From positions 1-64,000 of the forward strand of contig JACMKU010000084.1 of assembly GCA_014379965.1 (NCBI GenBank): a DNA stretch of 64,000 nucleotides, in the 5' to 3' direction. The position numbers and the translations under genes were made by a program. The DNA is from Chitinophagaceae bacterium. Lineage in GTDB: Bacteria > Bacteroidota > Bacteroidia > Chitinophagales > Chitinophagaceae. This document shows, in pieces, positions 17,201 through 24,702 of this stretch. The notes under the pieces are model-generated. The model did not search any database, was not told the DNA's origin, and saw only the letters and a list, made by a program, of their open reading frames with translations. Each line of letters opens with the position of its first letter. The first letter of the stretch is position 1.

Positions 17201-17993
17201 CGGCCACCCTCTTTATGTTGCTGTCGAGCACGCGGAGAAAAGGCTTTCCTTCCTTATAAGCAAATTCGAATTTACCTTTCAGGTCATCGCTTAGCGAGTA
17301 CCCATAGGCTTCCAGTAATTTATTCTTCTCCTTATCCCAGTTGCGGATACTGTCGAAATAATTTGAGCCGTGGCCATTCAGCAGTTGTAGGAAAACAATA
17401 ACCTTCGGCAGACAAAGAACATGATCTGTGTCGTCATAGTCACAACTTGTATCGAAATTCCTTTCCTCATTCTTACGAATGATGACTTTATAGGTCATGC
17501 TGTTGATAACAACGGATGCCTTCACCATCTCATTCTCGGCATATTCTATTTTAGCTTTCTGTGTACGTAGGTATGTCTCCGCTTCCTCAAAAGTCTCTTG
17601 TGATGACAGCAGTCGAACTGTCTTTAGTTCTATTGCTTTCATCTTGGCAACGGTGTGGCGCTGGTCATACTTCACTTCATCAGATTGCAGGTGGCCACGA
17701 TCGATCATTTCCTGCAACTGAAACAATGATGCGGACTCATGCCGGCAGATGTCTCCCAAGTTGTAGGGACAACTGCAACGAAGTGAAAGGGACTTGGGAT
17801 CTTTAAATTGCTGGATGTATACTTTGTAAAACGTGGAGTAACTGTCGTCTTTTACACGGAAGACGGCGGAGCCAAACAGATCGTCGTATTCTACTAATTC
17901 AACGAACCCAATTGCATGAATCTTTTTACCACGCCGGATGACTTCGTCTGTTCCATGGGTATATACATATTTGATAAGGTGCGGTAACGCCAT
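14226..17993 (-). CDS. SNF2-family DNA-dependent ATPase with SWIM zinc finger
   Basis: A 1255-residue protein. The N-terminus has a SWIM zinc finger (C73-x-C75...C83-x-H85 in RCSCPYNLGDICRHES). A long middle region (about 100-780) has no motif I recognise. The Swi2/Snf2 helicase core fills the C-terminus: GGILADDMGLGKT (Walker A), VILDESQ (a DEAH variant), MSGTPLQN, SLKAGGVGLNLTAADYV and DRTHRIGQ. Such enzymes translocate on duplex DNA and remodel protein-DNA complexes; bacterial members are linked to RapA-like transcription recycling or DNA repair. No methylase or nuclease gene is next to it, so a defence-system role is not suggested. Confidence 0.95.
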   Translation of the reverse strand: MALPHLIKYVYTHGTDEVIRRGKKIHAIGFVELVEYDDLFGSAVFRVKDDSYSTFYKVYIQQFKDPKSLSLRCSCPYNLGDICRHESASLFQLQEMIDRGHLQSDEVKYDQRHTVAKMKAIELKTVRLLSSQETFEEAETYLRTQKAKIEYAENEMVKASVVINSMTYKVIIRKNEERNFDTSCDYDDTDHVLCLPKVIVFLQLLNGHGSNYFDSIRNWDKEKNKLLEAYGYSLSDDLKGKFEFAYKEGKPFLRVLDSNIKRVAVSPSNSYVKPVVIPQQKAEEQQPEVLEDEVIKPSHKLGIVFNFNKKTYPQFTIEVILGEPNENNDGFVGKAEKLDISRYVETDKLSEEDKQLLTSLRKLQETEINKYISRNSPFSGIWENIIHHEEDDLPEETKELMAEYLLPKLKKVFTDAAENRMVFLLPEGKTFKTTNLEMLQLATEEAKPHFHIRKNSHYTISCRVKIGSMEYDLEDNESPGPLFFLYNHQLHLWKSNEVIHLVEKFLETGKMSVPSDEWNKSLNNFVLPLTKEHKVDFDKSLVQEIKSGEPEVKLFLIEKGDYLVFQPSFSYKGFETRTKDRNEIVVPQGDKVMIVHRNREAEKAFVDKLQNLHSNFIVNEDTGSLALKGTDVLKNNWFFLFVDAMKDMKTPVFGFEALKNFRFNTAKPQTKIFISSNTDWFDAKVDIFFGEQKVTVAEVKRALANKQQFVQLNDGTLGILPEEWLKKYSLLFRVGEGNSNNLKLSRYHLSVVDELYETRDEEELVVQLEEKYENLRQFNKIKEIDPPHHLKTILRPYQVAGYQWLNYLSDIKWGGILADDMGLGKTVQALSFLDHFRSEHGRLKALVVCPTTLIYNWENEIKKFTPKLTYRIHHGPVRTRVKEEIVDHDVTITTYGTLRSDIKLLMSVDFDYVILDESQAIKNPSSKVTKAAGLLNAKNRLCMSGTPLQNNTFDIFAQMNFLNPGMLGTMEFFRQEFAIPIDKFGEADRKDHLRKILYPFILRRTKEQVAKDLPEKQEMILWCEMEDEQRKIYDAYRNDFRDKILGTIQEQGIHRSQLTILQGLMKLRQICDSPAILNEEEKFENHSIKLDELAREIVENIGDHKALVFSQFLGMLALIRAKLEELGIKYEYFDGSTSAPDREKAIQSFQNDHEVRVFLISLKAGGVGLNLTAADYVYIVDPWWNPAVEQQAIDRTHRIGQTKNIFAYRMICKDTIEDKILQLQEKKRILARELISDDSGFVKSLTKEDVEYLFS

Positions 17994-18230
17994 TCTTTGA
18001 ATTTACATTTAACAGCCAGCCATCAACAAACTGTCCAGTTGAAAAACGGTGGGACATGCCTTGTCCATTGCTGACTGAATGGGACAATCTGGCAAAACTA
18101 AAGCAATAAGATTCGCATTTCCAGCTAATAGAGAAGAAATAATAAATAATGCGGAGTGGGGGTGAGTGAGGTGAAAATCGAGTAACTTACATGCCTTTTT
18201 TAAGAAAAATTTCGTTGTGGGGGGGTAGCC
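17994..18230. other. SNF2 gene leader and gap with small inverted repeats
   Basis: No gene seen. The region holds a TAGTTTTG -7 box (minus strand, 18093-18100) and, between it and the SNF2 start, several short stems, for example TTGTCCATT (18061-18069) with AATGGGACAA. The rest up to the E6 repeat is featureless. Confidence 0.5.
18093..18100 (-). promoter_or_regulatory. Predicted -7 box of the SNF2 gene
   Basis: TAGTTTTG on the minus strand fits TAnnTTTG; it would give a leader of about 95 nt. Confidence 0.45.
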
Positions 18231-18372
18231 CCTGTTCCAGTTCCTCGCTCTCGCTCTGTTTCTCGCTCTTACTTAAAAATGAAGGAGAAACAGAAACAGA
18301 AACAGGAACGGAAACAGGAACAGAAACAGAAACAGGAACAGAGCGAGAGCGAGAGCGAGTGCGAGTGCGAGG
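18231..18372. repeat. Hairpin element E6, word families GAAACAGGAACA and GAGCGAGAGC
   Basis: The left arm (CCTGTTCCAGTTCCTCGCTC...) pairs with the right arm, a hexamer-like array of GAAACA/GGAACA units followed by GAGCGAGAGCGAG. It lies just downstream of the comB stop codon. Frames through it are low-complexity shadows. Confidence 0.88.
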
Positions 18373-18389
18373 ATCACACCCCCCTATTC

Positions 18390-19118
18390 CTACTTCACTA
18401 CTAACTTACCCTCCATATAAATCGGTAACACATTCGCTCCATCCTGTGTGAGACAATAGCGAATATCTTTTTCCAGTTCGAAGTTCATTAGACGATGATA
18501 ATGTGAGGCGTCATTCTTCTTGAGGAAGCCAAACAGGTCCTTCTTTGCTTTCTCATACATCACTTCGGCAAGATGAGAAGAATCGCAATTGATAGTGAAG
18601 TGTTCTTTGACCTGGTTTATTACTGCACCGGCGAATAAAGTGTCTTCAATATTGACCCGGTCTTTCCATGCCGCACAACCGAGAATTACATTCTGTTTCA
18701 TTTCCAGCAGGTGATCGCATACGGCGGAGAGATTGGGAAAGGAACCTGTTACGATCTCGCGTGCGCCTTTCTCCAAAGCCATGTGTAGTAATCGCGTTCC
18801 ATTGGTGGTGGTCAGTACGAGTGTCTTCCCGGCAACAAATTCTCTTGGATATTCGAAAGGCGAATTGCCGTATTCGAGTCCTTCGGCGATTTTTCCATCG
18901 CGCTCGCCCGCAGTGATGCCTTCTATCTGTCGGCCGATCTCCATACAACGAGATACGCTGTCGACAGGTATTACGGAACGGGCGCCATTAAACAACGCTG
19001 TGGCAATTGTAGAAGTCGCTCTAAGTACATCTATGATGACGACAACGCTGTTGCTGGCATCATATAGATGCAAGAGCGCAGGTGAAAGTGATGTAAATAA
19101 TGTAGGCTTATTACTCAT
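18390..19118 (-). CDS. comB: 2-phosphosulfolactate phosphatase
   Basis: A 242-residue cytoplasmic enzyme of the ComB family, which hydrolyses 2-phosphosulfolactate to sulfolactate, a step of coenzyme M synthesis in methanogens and of sulfolactate metabolism in bacteria. Conserved segments seen: VVIIDVLRATST (about 26-37), ITAGERDGKIAEGLEYGNSP and LTTTNGT. Length is normal for the family. No other coenzyme M gene (comA, comC) is nearby, so the physiological substrate here is uncertain. A TATTTTTG box lies 14 nt upstream of the start. Confidence 0.9.
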   Translation of the reverse strand: MSNKPTLFTSLSPALLHLYDASNSVVVIIDVLRATSTIATALFNGARSVIPVDSVSRCMEIGRQIEGITAGERDGKIAEGLEYGNSPFEYPREFVAGKTLVLTTTNGTRLLHMALEKGAREIVTGSFPNLSAVCDHLLEMKQNVILGCAAWKDRVNIEDTLFAGAVINQVKEHFTINCDSSHLAEVMYEKAKKDLFGFLKKNDASHYHRLMNFELEKDIRYCLTQDGANVLPIYMEGKLVVK

Positions 19119-19132
19119 GCTATACTGGGCAG

Positions 19133-19140
19133 CAAAAATA
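19133..19140 (-). promoter_or_regulatory. Predicted -7 box of comB
   Basis: TATTTTTG on the minus strand, 14 nt from the ATG at 19118. Confidence 0.5.
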
Positions 19141-19176
19141 AAGGATCAAAGTCGAATGCTGGCCGTTGCGATAGAG

Positions 19177-19653
19177 TTATTTGGCAAGGAGGCGCTTCCA
19201 TTTCTCCGTTTCAGCAAACTCCTTGATAGTCATGTTGCGACGAAGAATTAGATTACGCATATATCGGGTGAGGTAAAGACTGTTGAACCACTTACCGATC
19301 GACCCATACGGTGTTTCAAAATGAATGATGTCGATCATGATTGTTCCGTTCTCGCAAGGCTTGAAATGATGCTCGTGCTTCATCATCTTGAAATCTCCCT
19401 TAGACTGTTCGTCTACGAATATTTGTGGCTTGATCATTTCAGTGATCTTGGTGCGCAGGATTCTTGTCTTGAAGAGATGTTTCGCTTTCCAGGTAACAGA
19501 CTCATCCTTTTCAATTAATCCGAAACGGATGCCGGCAACTGCCTCTTCCTTGTGTTTGGTCATTGATTCCTTATGAAGATCGATATTGCGACTCAGGTCG
19601 AACACCCTGTCTACCGGGGCGGCAATGAAGGTCGTAAGATGAATGGTCGGCAT
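19177..19653 (-). CDS. SRPBCC-superfamily ligand-binding protein
   Basis: A 158-residue protein opening MPTIHLTTFIAAPVDRVFDLSR, the usual start of START-like (SRPBCC/polyketide-cyclase) helix-grip domains, and continuing with HKEEAVAG, a basic strand region and an IDIIHFETPYG strand. These proteins bind small hydrophobic ligands in a deep pocket; related ones are annotated as cell division inhibitors through SulA-region neighbours. An in-frame ATG eight codons upstream (19677) is an alternative start. It follows gcvT on the same strand after 75 nt. Ligand and role unknown. Confidence 0.8.
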   Translation of the reverse strand: MPTIHLTTFIAAPVDRVFDLSRNIDLHKESMTKHKEEAVAGIRFGLIEKDESVTWKAKHLFKTRILRTKITEMIKPQIFVDEQSKGDFKMMKHEHHFKPCENGTIMIDIIHFETPYGSIGKWFNSLYLTRYMRNLILRRNMTIKEFAETEKWKRLLAK

Positions 19654-19728
19654 TACTGAAGAGGTGGTCAGTTTCATGGTGGCGGATTTTATGCTATACT
19701 AGCAAAAACTCGACCATTCCACAATTTT

Positions 19729-20814
19729 TTAACTAAAAGGAATTTTTGAAACCTTTGCCTGTAGTAATTTGTCGCGCACTTTAATGTAAATGTCCGTTCC
19801 GATTCCCGCAAACACTGTTCGTACGTATCCCATTCCAATTGCCTTTCCGAGACTCGGTGACTGGGTTCCTGATGTCACTACCCCTATCACCTCGCCAGCA
19901 TGGTCCTTAATCTCATAGCCATGCCGTGGTATTCCTTTCTCGATCATTTCAAATCCGACAAGCTTTCTATCGACACCGGCTTTCTTCTGCTCTTCGAAAA
20001 TATCCCTGGCGGTAAAATTCTTGGTAAACTTGGTGATCCAGCTTAGCCCGGCCTCGAGTGGGGATGTCTTATCATCGATGTCGTTTCCGTAAAGGCAGAA
20101 TCCCATTTCAAGGCGCAGGGTGTCCCTCGCGCCGAGGCCGACAGGTTTGATGCCTGAAGATTCACCTGCTTTGAATATCGCGTCCCATATTTCCTGTGCG
20201 TCATTTCCTTTATCCTCAAAATAGATCTCCACTCCGCCCGCACCGGTATAGCCAGTTGCGCTAACCAGTACATTGCTTACGCCCGCAAACTTTCCCTTCT
20301 GAAAAGTATAGTACTTGAGATTCATGATGTCCATATCCGTCAGGGATTGCAATATTCGCGTAGCGTTGGGTCCCTGTACAGCAAGAAGGCATGTCTTCTC
20401 AGAAATATCATGCATCTCCGCCTTGTTGGTATTAAACTTAGAGATCCAATTCCAATCTTTCTCAATGTTGGAAGCATTGACCACGAGCATGTACACCTTG
20501 TTTTCTTCAATACAATAAACCAGCAGGTCGTCTATTATCCCGCCTTCTTCATTTGGAAGACAGCTGTACTGTGCCATTCCAGCTTTGAGCTTGGAGGCGT
20601 CGTTACTAGTAACGCGCTGGATCAGGTCGAGTGCATGTTCGCCTTTTAATATGAATTCACCCATATGGCTTACGTCGAAGACTCCCGCATTGCGTCGAAC
20701 GGCGGCATGCTCATCGTTGATGCCTGTATAGCTGATCGGCATATTGTAACCTGCGAATTCGGCCATCTTAGCGCCGAGGATGATATGTCTATCTGTAAAT
20801 GGAGTATTCTTCAT
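19729..20814 (-). CDS. gcvT: Glycine cleavage system T protein (aminomethyltransferase)
   Basis: A 361-residue enzyme that takes the aminomethyl group from lipoylated H protein onto tetrahydrofolate, releasing ammonia and forming methylene-THF. Family features: [41 protein letters not shown] (folate-binding Asp region), ETGYTGAGG-like [14 protein letters not shown], and [18 protein letters not shown]. Length is typical. gcvH and gcvP are not in the window. A TACATTTG -7 box lies 17 nt from the ATG. Confidence 0.96.
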   Translation of the reverse strand: MKNTPFTDRHIILGAKMAEFAGYNMPISYTGINDEHAAVRRNAGVFDVSHMGEFILKGEHALDLIQRVTSNDASKLKAGMAQYSCLPNEEGGIIDDLLVYCIEENKVYMLVVNASNIEKDWNWISKFNTNKAEMHDISEKTCLLAVQGPNATRILQSLTDMDIMNLKYYTFQKGKFAGVSNVLVSATGYTGAGGVEIYFEDKGNDAQEIWDAIFKAGESSGIKPVGLGARDTLRLEMGFCLYGNDIDDKTSPLEAGLSWITKFTKNFTARDIFEEQKKAGVDRKLVGFEMIEKGIPRHGYEIKDHAGEVIGVVTSGTQSPSLGKAIGMGYVRTVFAGIGTDIYIKVRDKLLQAKVSKIPFS

Positions 20815-20831
20815 AAAGGCGAAATTGTCCG

Positions 20832-20839
20832 CAAATGTA
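20832..20839 (-). promoter_or_regulatory. Predicted -7 box of gcvT
   Basis: TACATTTG on the minus strand, 17 nt from the ATG at 20814. Confidence 0.6.
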
Positions 20840-20847
20840 GAGTAAAA

Positions 20848-21585
20848 TCATTTCTCTATTTTCCCCATGCGTAAGTATAAAGGAAAAACGATATTCATCT
20901 CGCTGGATTTCCAATGTGGTCGAAGCTCATCGATAATGCCGGCAACAGGATTGAAATTATTAGCGCCAATGAATTTTTGCAATGCGGACCAGGTAGTAAG
21001 ATAGCCTTCGAGTTCTTCCAGCGACCAATGGAATTTCATTTCAAACGTCGGCGTGGCTATTTCAGCAAATGGAAATGGTATAGTGGTGTAATTTGAATTT
21101 ACATAGCCGCGTTCCTGATCCCAGTATTCCCCCAGTATCTGGTAGTGAAACCGTTCGATGATCTCATCGACCTCGGGAGTGATTCTCAAAAGCGAATACA
21201 TCCAAACGGCTAGCCACGACCCCGGCTTGCCAGTCCTGTTGACCTCTGAATAAAACGAATCAAAATTAAACCAGTGAAGAGCCTGGGAAACCGTAATGAG
21301 ATCGAAGTAGTTGTCGGGGAAATTTGTCTGCTCTGCCGGCTGTCGTGTATAAACTACTTGTTCCGATGCCGTAGCTGCATCCAGTTGTTCCTGACTAATG
21401 TCTGTAGCGAAGACCTTGTCGAAATGACGGGCAAGTTGCAAGGCCGATTGCCCATTGCCGGTAGCACAATCCCACGCAACCTCGAGTGTGGTCACGTGAG
21501 CAATAATGAATTCAAATAATTCGGGAGGGTAATGGGGACGATAGCGTGCGTATTCACCAGCCTGTTTGGAAAAATTGTCTTTCAT
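20848..21585 (-). CDS. Class I SAM-dependent methyltransferase
   Basis: A 245-residue Rossmann-fold methyltransferase resembling the yeast Tmt1/trans-aconitate methyltransferase-like group. It starts MKDNFSKQAGEYARYRPHYP, a common opening for this family; the longer frame to 21681 would run through the terminator hairpin, so the ATG at 21585 is preferred. SAM-binding motif I appears as EVAWDCATGNGQSALQLA (about 36-53), with motif II FATDIS and the post-motif ITVSQALHWFNFD. The substrate cannot be told. It stands alone between gcvT and a minus-strand terminator. Confidence 0.9.
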   Translation of the reverse strand: MKDNFSKQAGEYARYRPHYPPELFEFIIAHVTTLEVAWDCATGNGQSALQLARHFDKVFATDISQEQLDAATASEQVVYTRQPAEQTNFPDNYFDLITVSQALHWFNFDSFYSEVNRTGKPGSWLAVWMYSLLRITPEVDEIIERFHYQILGEYWDQERGYVNSNYTTIPFPFAEIATPTFEMKFHWSLEELEGYLTTWSALQKFIGANNFNPVAGIIDELRPHWKSSEMNIVFPLYLRMGKIEK

Positions 21586-21611
21586 ATTTAGAGAAGACCT
21601 AAAGGTAACTA

Positions 21612-21645
21612 CAAAATAAAAGGCCCTTCCGTAAAGACGGAAGGG
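21612..21645 (-). terminator. Intrinsic terminator (minus strand)
   Basis: Perfect arms CCCTTCCGT (21624-21632) and ACGGAAGGG (21637-21645) around AAAG, followed in the minus direction by CCTTTTATTTTG. It separates the PspC operon from the methyltransferase gene. Confidence 0.7.
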
Positions 21646-21698
21646 AGCCTTGTTCCCGTGATGAGCGGGATCCAACTTCAACCTAGATTATAGCGAGG

Positions 21699-21832
21699 GT
21701 GAATTGTGAGTAGTGAATAGTGAGTGGTTCCCGTAGTTCGAGAATGTACTGCAAAAGAGGAATGCCGAATCCAATTCTAACACGCAACCATAGGTTAGCC
21801 ACTCACTACTCACCATTCACTATTCACCATTA
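21699..21832. repeat. Hairpin element E7, word family GTGAATAGTGAG
   Basis: Left arm 21699-21727 and right arm 21799-21831 are complementary. The loop starts TTCCCGTAGTTCGAGAATG. The pspC stop codon (21830-21832) is at the edge of the right arm. Confidence 0.88.
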
Positions 21833-24001
21833 GAAAAATGTCTTAACCATCGCGAAAACAGGTGTAGTGGAGCTTCCAATGGCGTCACTCTCCTCATCAT
21901 CCATTTGCTCTACCCTTGTAGAAGAACGTTTATACTGCTGCTTTTCCTCGAGTTCCTTTAATTCCTGTTTTTTAAATTCGATTGCCTTTTGAATTCTTAC
22001 GCTGTCAGTCTCATTATATCTATAATCTTCACCGGGTACTACTCTTCCCGAAGCGTCATTCAGTTGACCATCTGCTTCCATCACATAGTCCGTTTCGGGC
22101 CTGAGATATCTTGAGTAATAATGATATTCGCGGCGCTCTTCAGAGTACCTGTCGACGCGGCGTTCATAACGGCGATCTCTTTTGAAATCGAAATTGCCCT
22201 GGTTTAATTTGTCATTTACAGATCTTGCAAAGCGAATCTTCTTACCAACCGGGATCATTATATCCACCACCACATGCTGCCAGCGAAACTTACTATCACT
22301 GTCGATAGCATATCCACTTCCAAGATCCAGCACGCTATCCCTTGATATGACACGGTATTCGATTTTATCTGCACGGTTCATCGCCTCTCCAGGCGTACTG
22401 CCGAAGCTGTATCGCTTGATAGTTACATGATAAGACGAGTCAGGACTTTTCTGAAAATCGAAATCAACATTCGACAGCTTCATTGTGTCGGTTGACAAGT
22501 CCCAGCCTTCGCCTCCATCGTTGATCCAGTCGAACCTGCCGGTATATGACAACTCCGGCTCGGAAACGGTTACAATCATTTTTCCACCTGCGGGCTGTGC
22601 GATTGAAACGGGTGTATCGCTGTGTTCATGTTCACGATGATCCCTTACCAGGCTAGCTGTAAGCAATGTGGCTGCGACCCATCCGATGGTCCATAGGAAA
22701 CCGAATGTCCATCCGAGATAACTTCTGCGGGAACGAACTCTCATGATCCTCCGCACAACCCATACAATGAAGCCGATCAATGGCACACAAAGGAAGAATA
22801 TTAGAGTACCCCACGCATAGAGTTGTTGCCATTTACTGGTCCATAAGAAATTATTGATTGGCCACCAGGCTACGCCACCGAAGAGCAGAGCAATCAACGC
22901 TACAAACAGGCTAAATGCAATGGTACCGGCAATGAAGAAGAAGAACACTTTAAATATGACGCCAATCGCATGACCGATGCCACCACCCCGTCTCCTTGCA
23001 GTTTCACCAACTTCCGCTGCGAAAGTTTTGCCTCTTGTATTGGCGAACTCTCTTGCCCTGTTTCCCAGGTTCTGTGCTGATTCCTTCACCTCTTCACTCC
23101 AGCCCTGCACACGGTCCTTCACACTTCCCATCCCGTCCTTTACATTCTGACGAATGGTATTTACATCGACCTTCTCACCACGCATTTCCATTTTCTCGTA
23201 GGGGCCATTGGCCTCGGGCAACACGATCCATAGAATGATATATGCCAGCATGAAGGTGCCACTAAGAGATCCGAATATTATGTTAGGGAAGAAATCGAAA
23301 CCATTCCTCCACGTCAACCCATCGAGGAAACTGAAAAGAATGCTCAGCACGATAGGCGCAGCAAATATTAAGCGAAGGGTGGATGCCTTCATATTAAAAT
23401 AAGCGGACAGTCCCCCTGCTACACCGCCGATCACGCGATCGTCGGGATTACGGTAAAGTCTTTTTCCCGTATATCCATCGATGTCACGGGCAGGAAGTAT
23501 CATCCATAATAATATATAGATAAGGAAGCCCAAACCAAAACCACCGAAGGTGATGATGGCGAATAGAATTCGTATGATCGCAGGGTCGGTATTTAGGTAA
23601 TGTGCAATGCCACTACATACACCGCCTATGAATTTATCGCTGCTGTCGCGATAAAGTCTCCGGCGAGCGCGTGGTCCTGTATATGCTGTATCGGGTCCGG
23701 CACCAGAAGCAAAAGAAGCTGAAGCAGGCTCTGTAGTATCCGCATCGAAGTCTTCCGGTCTTCCCATTGAAGCCGCAATCTCTTCTACATCAGCCTCGGT
23801 GATGCTGGCTGCACCTTTACGAACTTTTTCATTCATCAATTCCGCTATGCGGCTTTCGATGTCATTGATGATTTCATCACGTCCATCTTCATGAGCAAAG
23901 TATCGCCGTAAGCTCTCGATATAGGACTGCAGCTTTTCATAAGCCGAATCCTCGATGGGTATCACCCGTCCGCTCAGGTTTATGTTAATGATCTTTTTCA
24001 T
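21830..24001 (-). CDS. PspC-domain envelope protein with two PspC modules
   Basis: A 723-residue membrane protein. An N-terminal cytoplasmic region (about 1-105) is followed by two PspC modules: RRLYRDSSDKFIGGVCSGIA (about 112-170) and KRLYRNPDDRVIGGVAGGL (about 180-260), each with hydrophobic segments. Further membrane helices lie at about 350-460, then a large C-terminal domain (about 480-690) with beta-rich, charged sequence and a coiled-coil-like KQELKELEEKQQY. PspC proteins sense or respond to envelope stress. The gene follows padR by 47 nt, a pairing common in Bacteroidota, and is probably repressed by it. Confidence 0.9.
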   Translation of the reverse strand: MKKIININLSGRVIPIEDSAYEKLQSYIESLRRYFAHEDGRDEIINDIESRIAELMNEKVRKGAASITEADVEEIAASMGRPEDFDADTTEPASASFASGAGPDTAYTGPRARRRLYRDSSDKFIGGVCSGIAHYLNTDPAIIRILFAIITFGGFGLGFLIYILLWMILPARDIDGYTGKRLYRNPDDRVIGGVAGGLSAYFNMKASTLRLIFAAPIVLSILFSFLDGLTWRNGFDFFPNIIFGSLSGTFMLAYIILWIVLPEANGPYEKMEMRGEKVDVNTIRQNVKDGMGSVKDRVQGWSEEVKESAQNLGNRAREFANTRGKTFAAEVGETARRRGGGIGHAIGVIFKVFFFFIAGTIAFSLFVALIALLFGGVAWWPINNFLWTSKWQQLYAWGTLIFFLCVPLIGFIVWVVRRIMRVRSRRSYLGWTFGFLWTIGWVAATLLTASLVRDHREHEHSDTPVSIAQPAGGKMIVTVSEPELSYTGRFDWINDGGEGWDLSTDTMKLSNVDFDFQKSPDSSYHVTIKRYSFGSTPGEAMNRADKIEYRVISRDSVLDLGSGYAIDSDSKFRWQHVVVDIMIPVGKKIRFARSVNDKLNQGNFDFKRDRRYERRVDRYSEERREYHYYSRYLRPETDYVMEADGQLNDASGRVVPGEDYRYNETDSVRIQKAIEFKKQELKELEEKQQYKRSSTRVEQMDDEESDAIGSSTTPVFAMVKTFF

Positions 24002-24048
24002 GCTAGAATGTTTATTGGTTGAAGTCCCGGACTACCGGGATGAATGGT

Positions 24049-24396
24049 TTAATTATTTAGGGGTTGATCGTTCTTGTTTGCCAGGGCATTTACTCCGTTT
24101 GACAACTCGTTCCAGGTTTGCTCCAGCTCCTTATAAAAGCCATCGCCCTTTTCTGTCAGTGAGAAATATTTGCGGGGCGGGCCAGAGTTGCTTTCTACCC
24201 AACGATAGGTGAGCATATCCGCATTCTTCAGCCTCGTAAGGAGTGGGTATAGGGTTCCTTCCAGGATCTGGAGATTTGCTGCCCTCATTTCTTCGACAAT
24301 GTCACTGGGATAAGCCTCACCTCTGCGGATAATGGAAAGGATGCAAAACTCCAGTATCCCCTTCCTCATCTGGCTCTGTGTATTTTCAATATTCAT
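24049..24396 (-). CDS. PadR-family transcriptional repressor
   Basis: A 115-residue winged-helix regulator. It begins MNIENTQSQMRKGILEFCIL and contains the family signature EGTLYPLLTRLKNADMLTYRW and GPPRKYFSLTEKG, with a short helical C-terminus for dimerisation. The ATG at 24396 is preferred because the upstream extension to 24477 has no family resemblance. The operator-like palindrome and promoter just upstream indicate autoregulation, and the pspC gene follows by 47 nt. The inducer is unknown. Confidence 0.95.
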   Translation of the reverse strand: MNIENTQSQMRKGILEFCILSIIRRGEAYPSDIVEEMRAANLQILEGTLYPLLTRLKNADMLTYRWVESNSGPPRKYFSLTEKGDGFYKELEQTWNELSNGVNALANKNDQPLNN

Positions 24397-24488
24397 AAAA
24401 TTATTTTTAAGGGCTGTTGAAGCGGCGGCGTGTGGCTTTTCGTGATGGTTTCCAGCCGGACGTCGACCTTTTTTCAACTGTTATAGAA

Positions 24489-24519
24489 CAAAGATAAGGT
24501 GATAGTTGGTACTTTGCAA
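24489..24519 (-). promoter_or_regulatory. Predicted padR-pspC promoter
   Basis: On the minus strand, TTG (24519-24517), 20 nt, then TATCTTTG (24496-24489). This fits the Bacteroidota TTG / TAnnTTTG pattern, with a leader of about 85 nt. Confidence 0.7.
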
Positions 24520-24536
24520 CACCTAGTACCAACTAT
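24502..24536. promoter_or_regulatory. Perfect inverted repeat, likely PadR operator
   Basis: ATAGTTGGTACT (24502-24513) and AGTACCAACTAT (24525-24536) are perfect 12-nt arms with an 11-nt spacer. One arm lies between the predicted -33 and -7 elements, so a bound dimer would block transcription. Confidence 0.75.
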
Positions 24537-24702
24537 TTTAAGGTAATGCTCATTGAATAGGAGGTAAAATGTGGCTGTAATCGGCCATGGGCTTGATTTT
24601 TCAAATTCGCAGACCCTATAAAAAATTATTTTCAGCCATGGATGAGTGGTTATTTTATTGGATAAATGACGGCCCTCGAGCCCTTTTCCCTAATTTGTTC
24701 CC

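Larger units (their letters stand above)
24397..24702. other. Regulatory gap between padR and the DUF3089 gene
   Basis: It holds the PadR operator and promoter (24489-24536). From 24540 to 24702 I see no gene, terminator or convincing + strand promoter; TAATTTG close to the next ATG is one base short of the consensus. Confidence 0.5.

Noticed and set aside
14226-17993. Possible defence-system helicase (SNF2 with SWIM)
   Set aside because: No nuclease, methylase or other defence gene lies next to it; neighbours are metabolic and outer-membrane genes.
18191-18451. Plus-strand frame with ETETGTETG-type repeats
   Set aside because: It is the translation of repeat element E6, not a protein-like sequence.
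24550-24590. Perfect AGGAGG followed by a three-codon frame upstream of the DUF3089 gene
   Set aside because: Bacteroidota rarely depend on such sites and a three-codon frame without an attenuator structure is not convincing.
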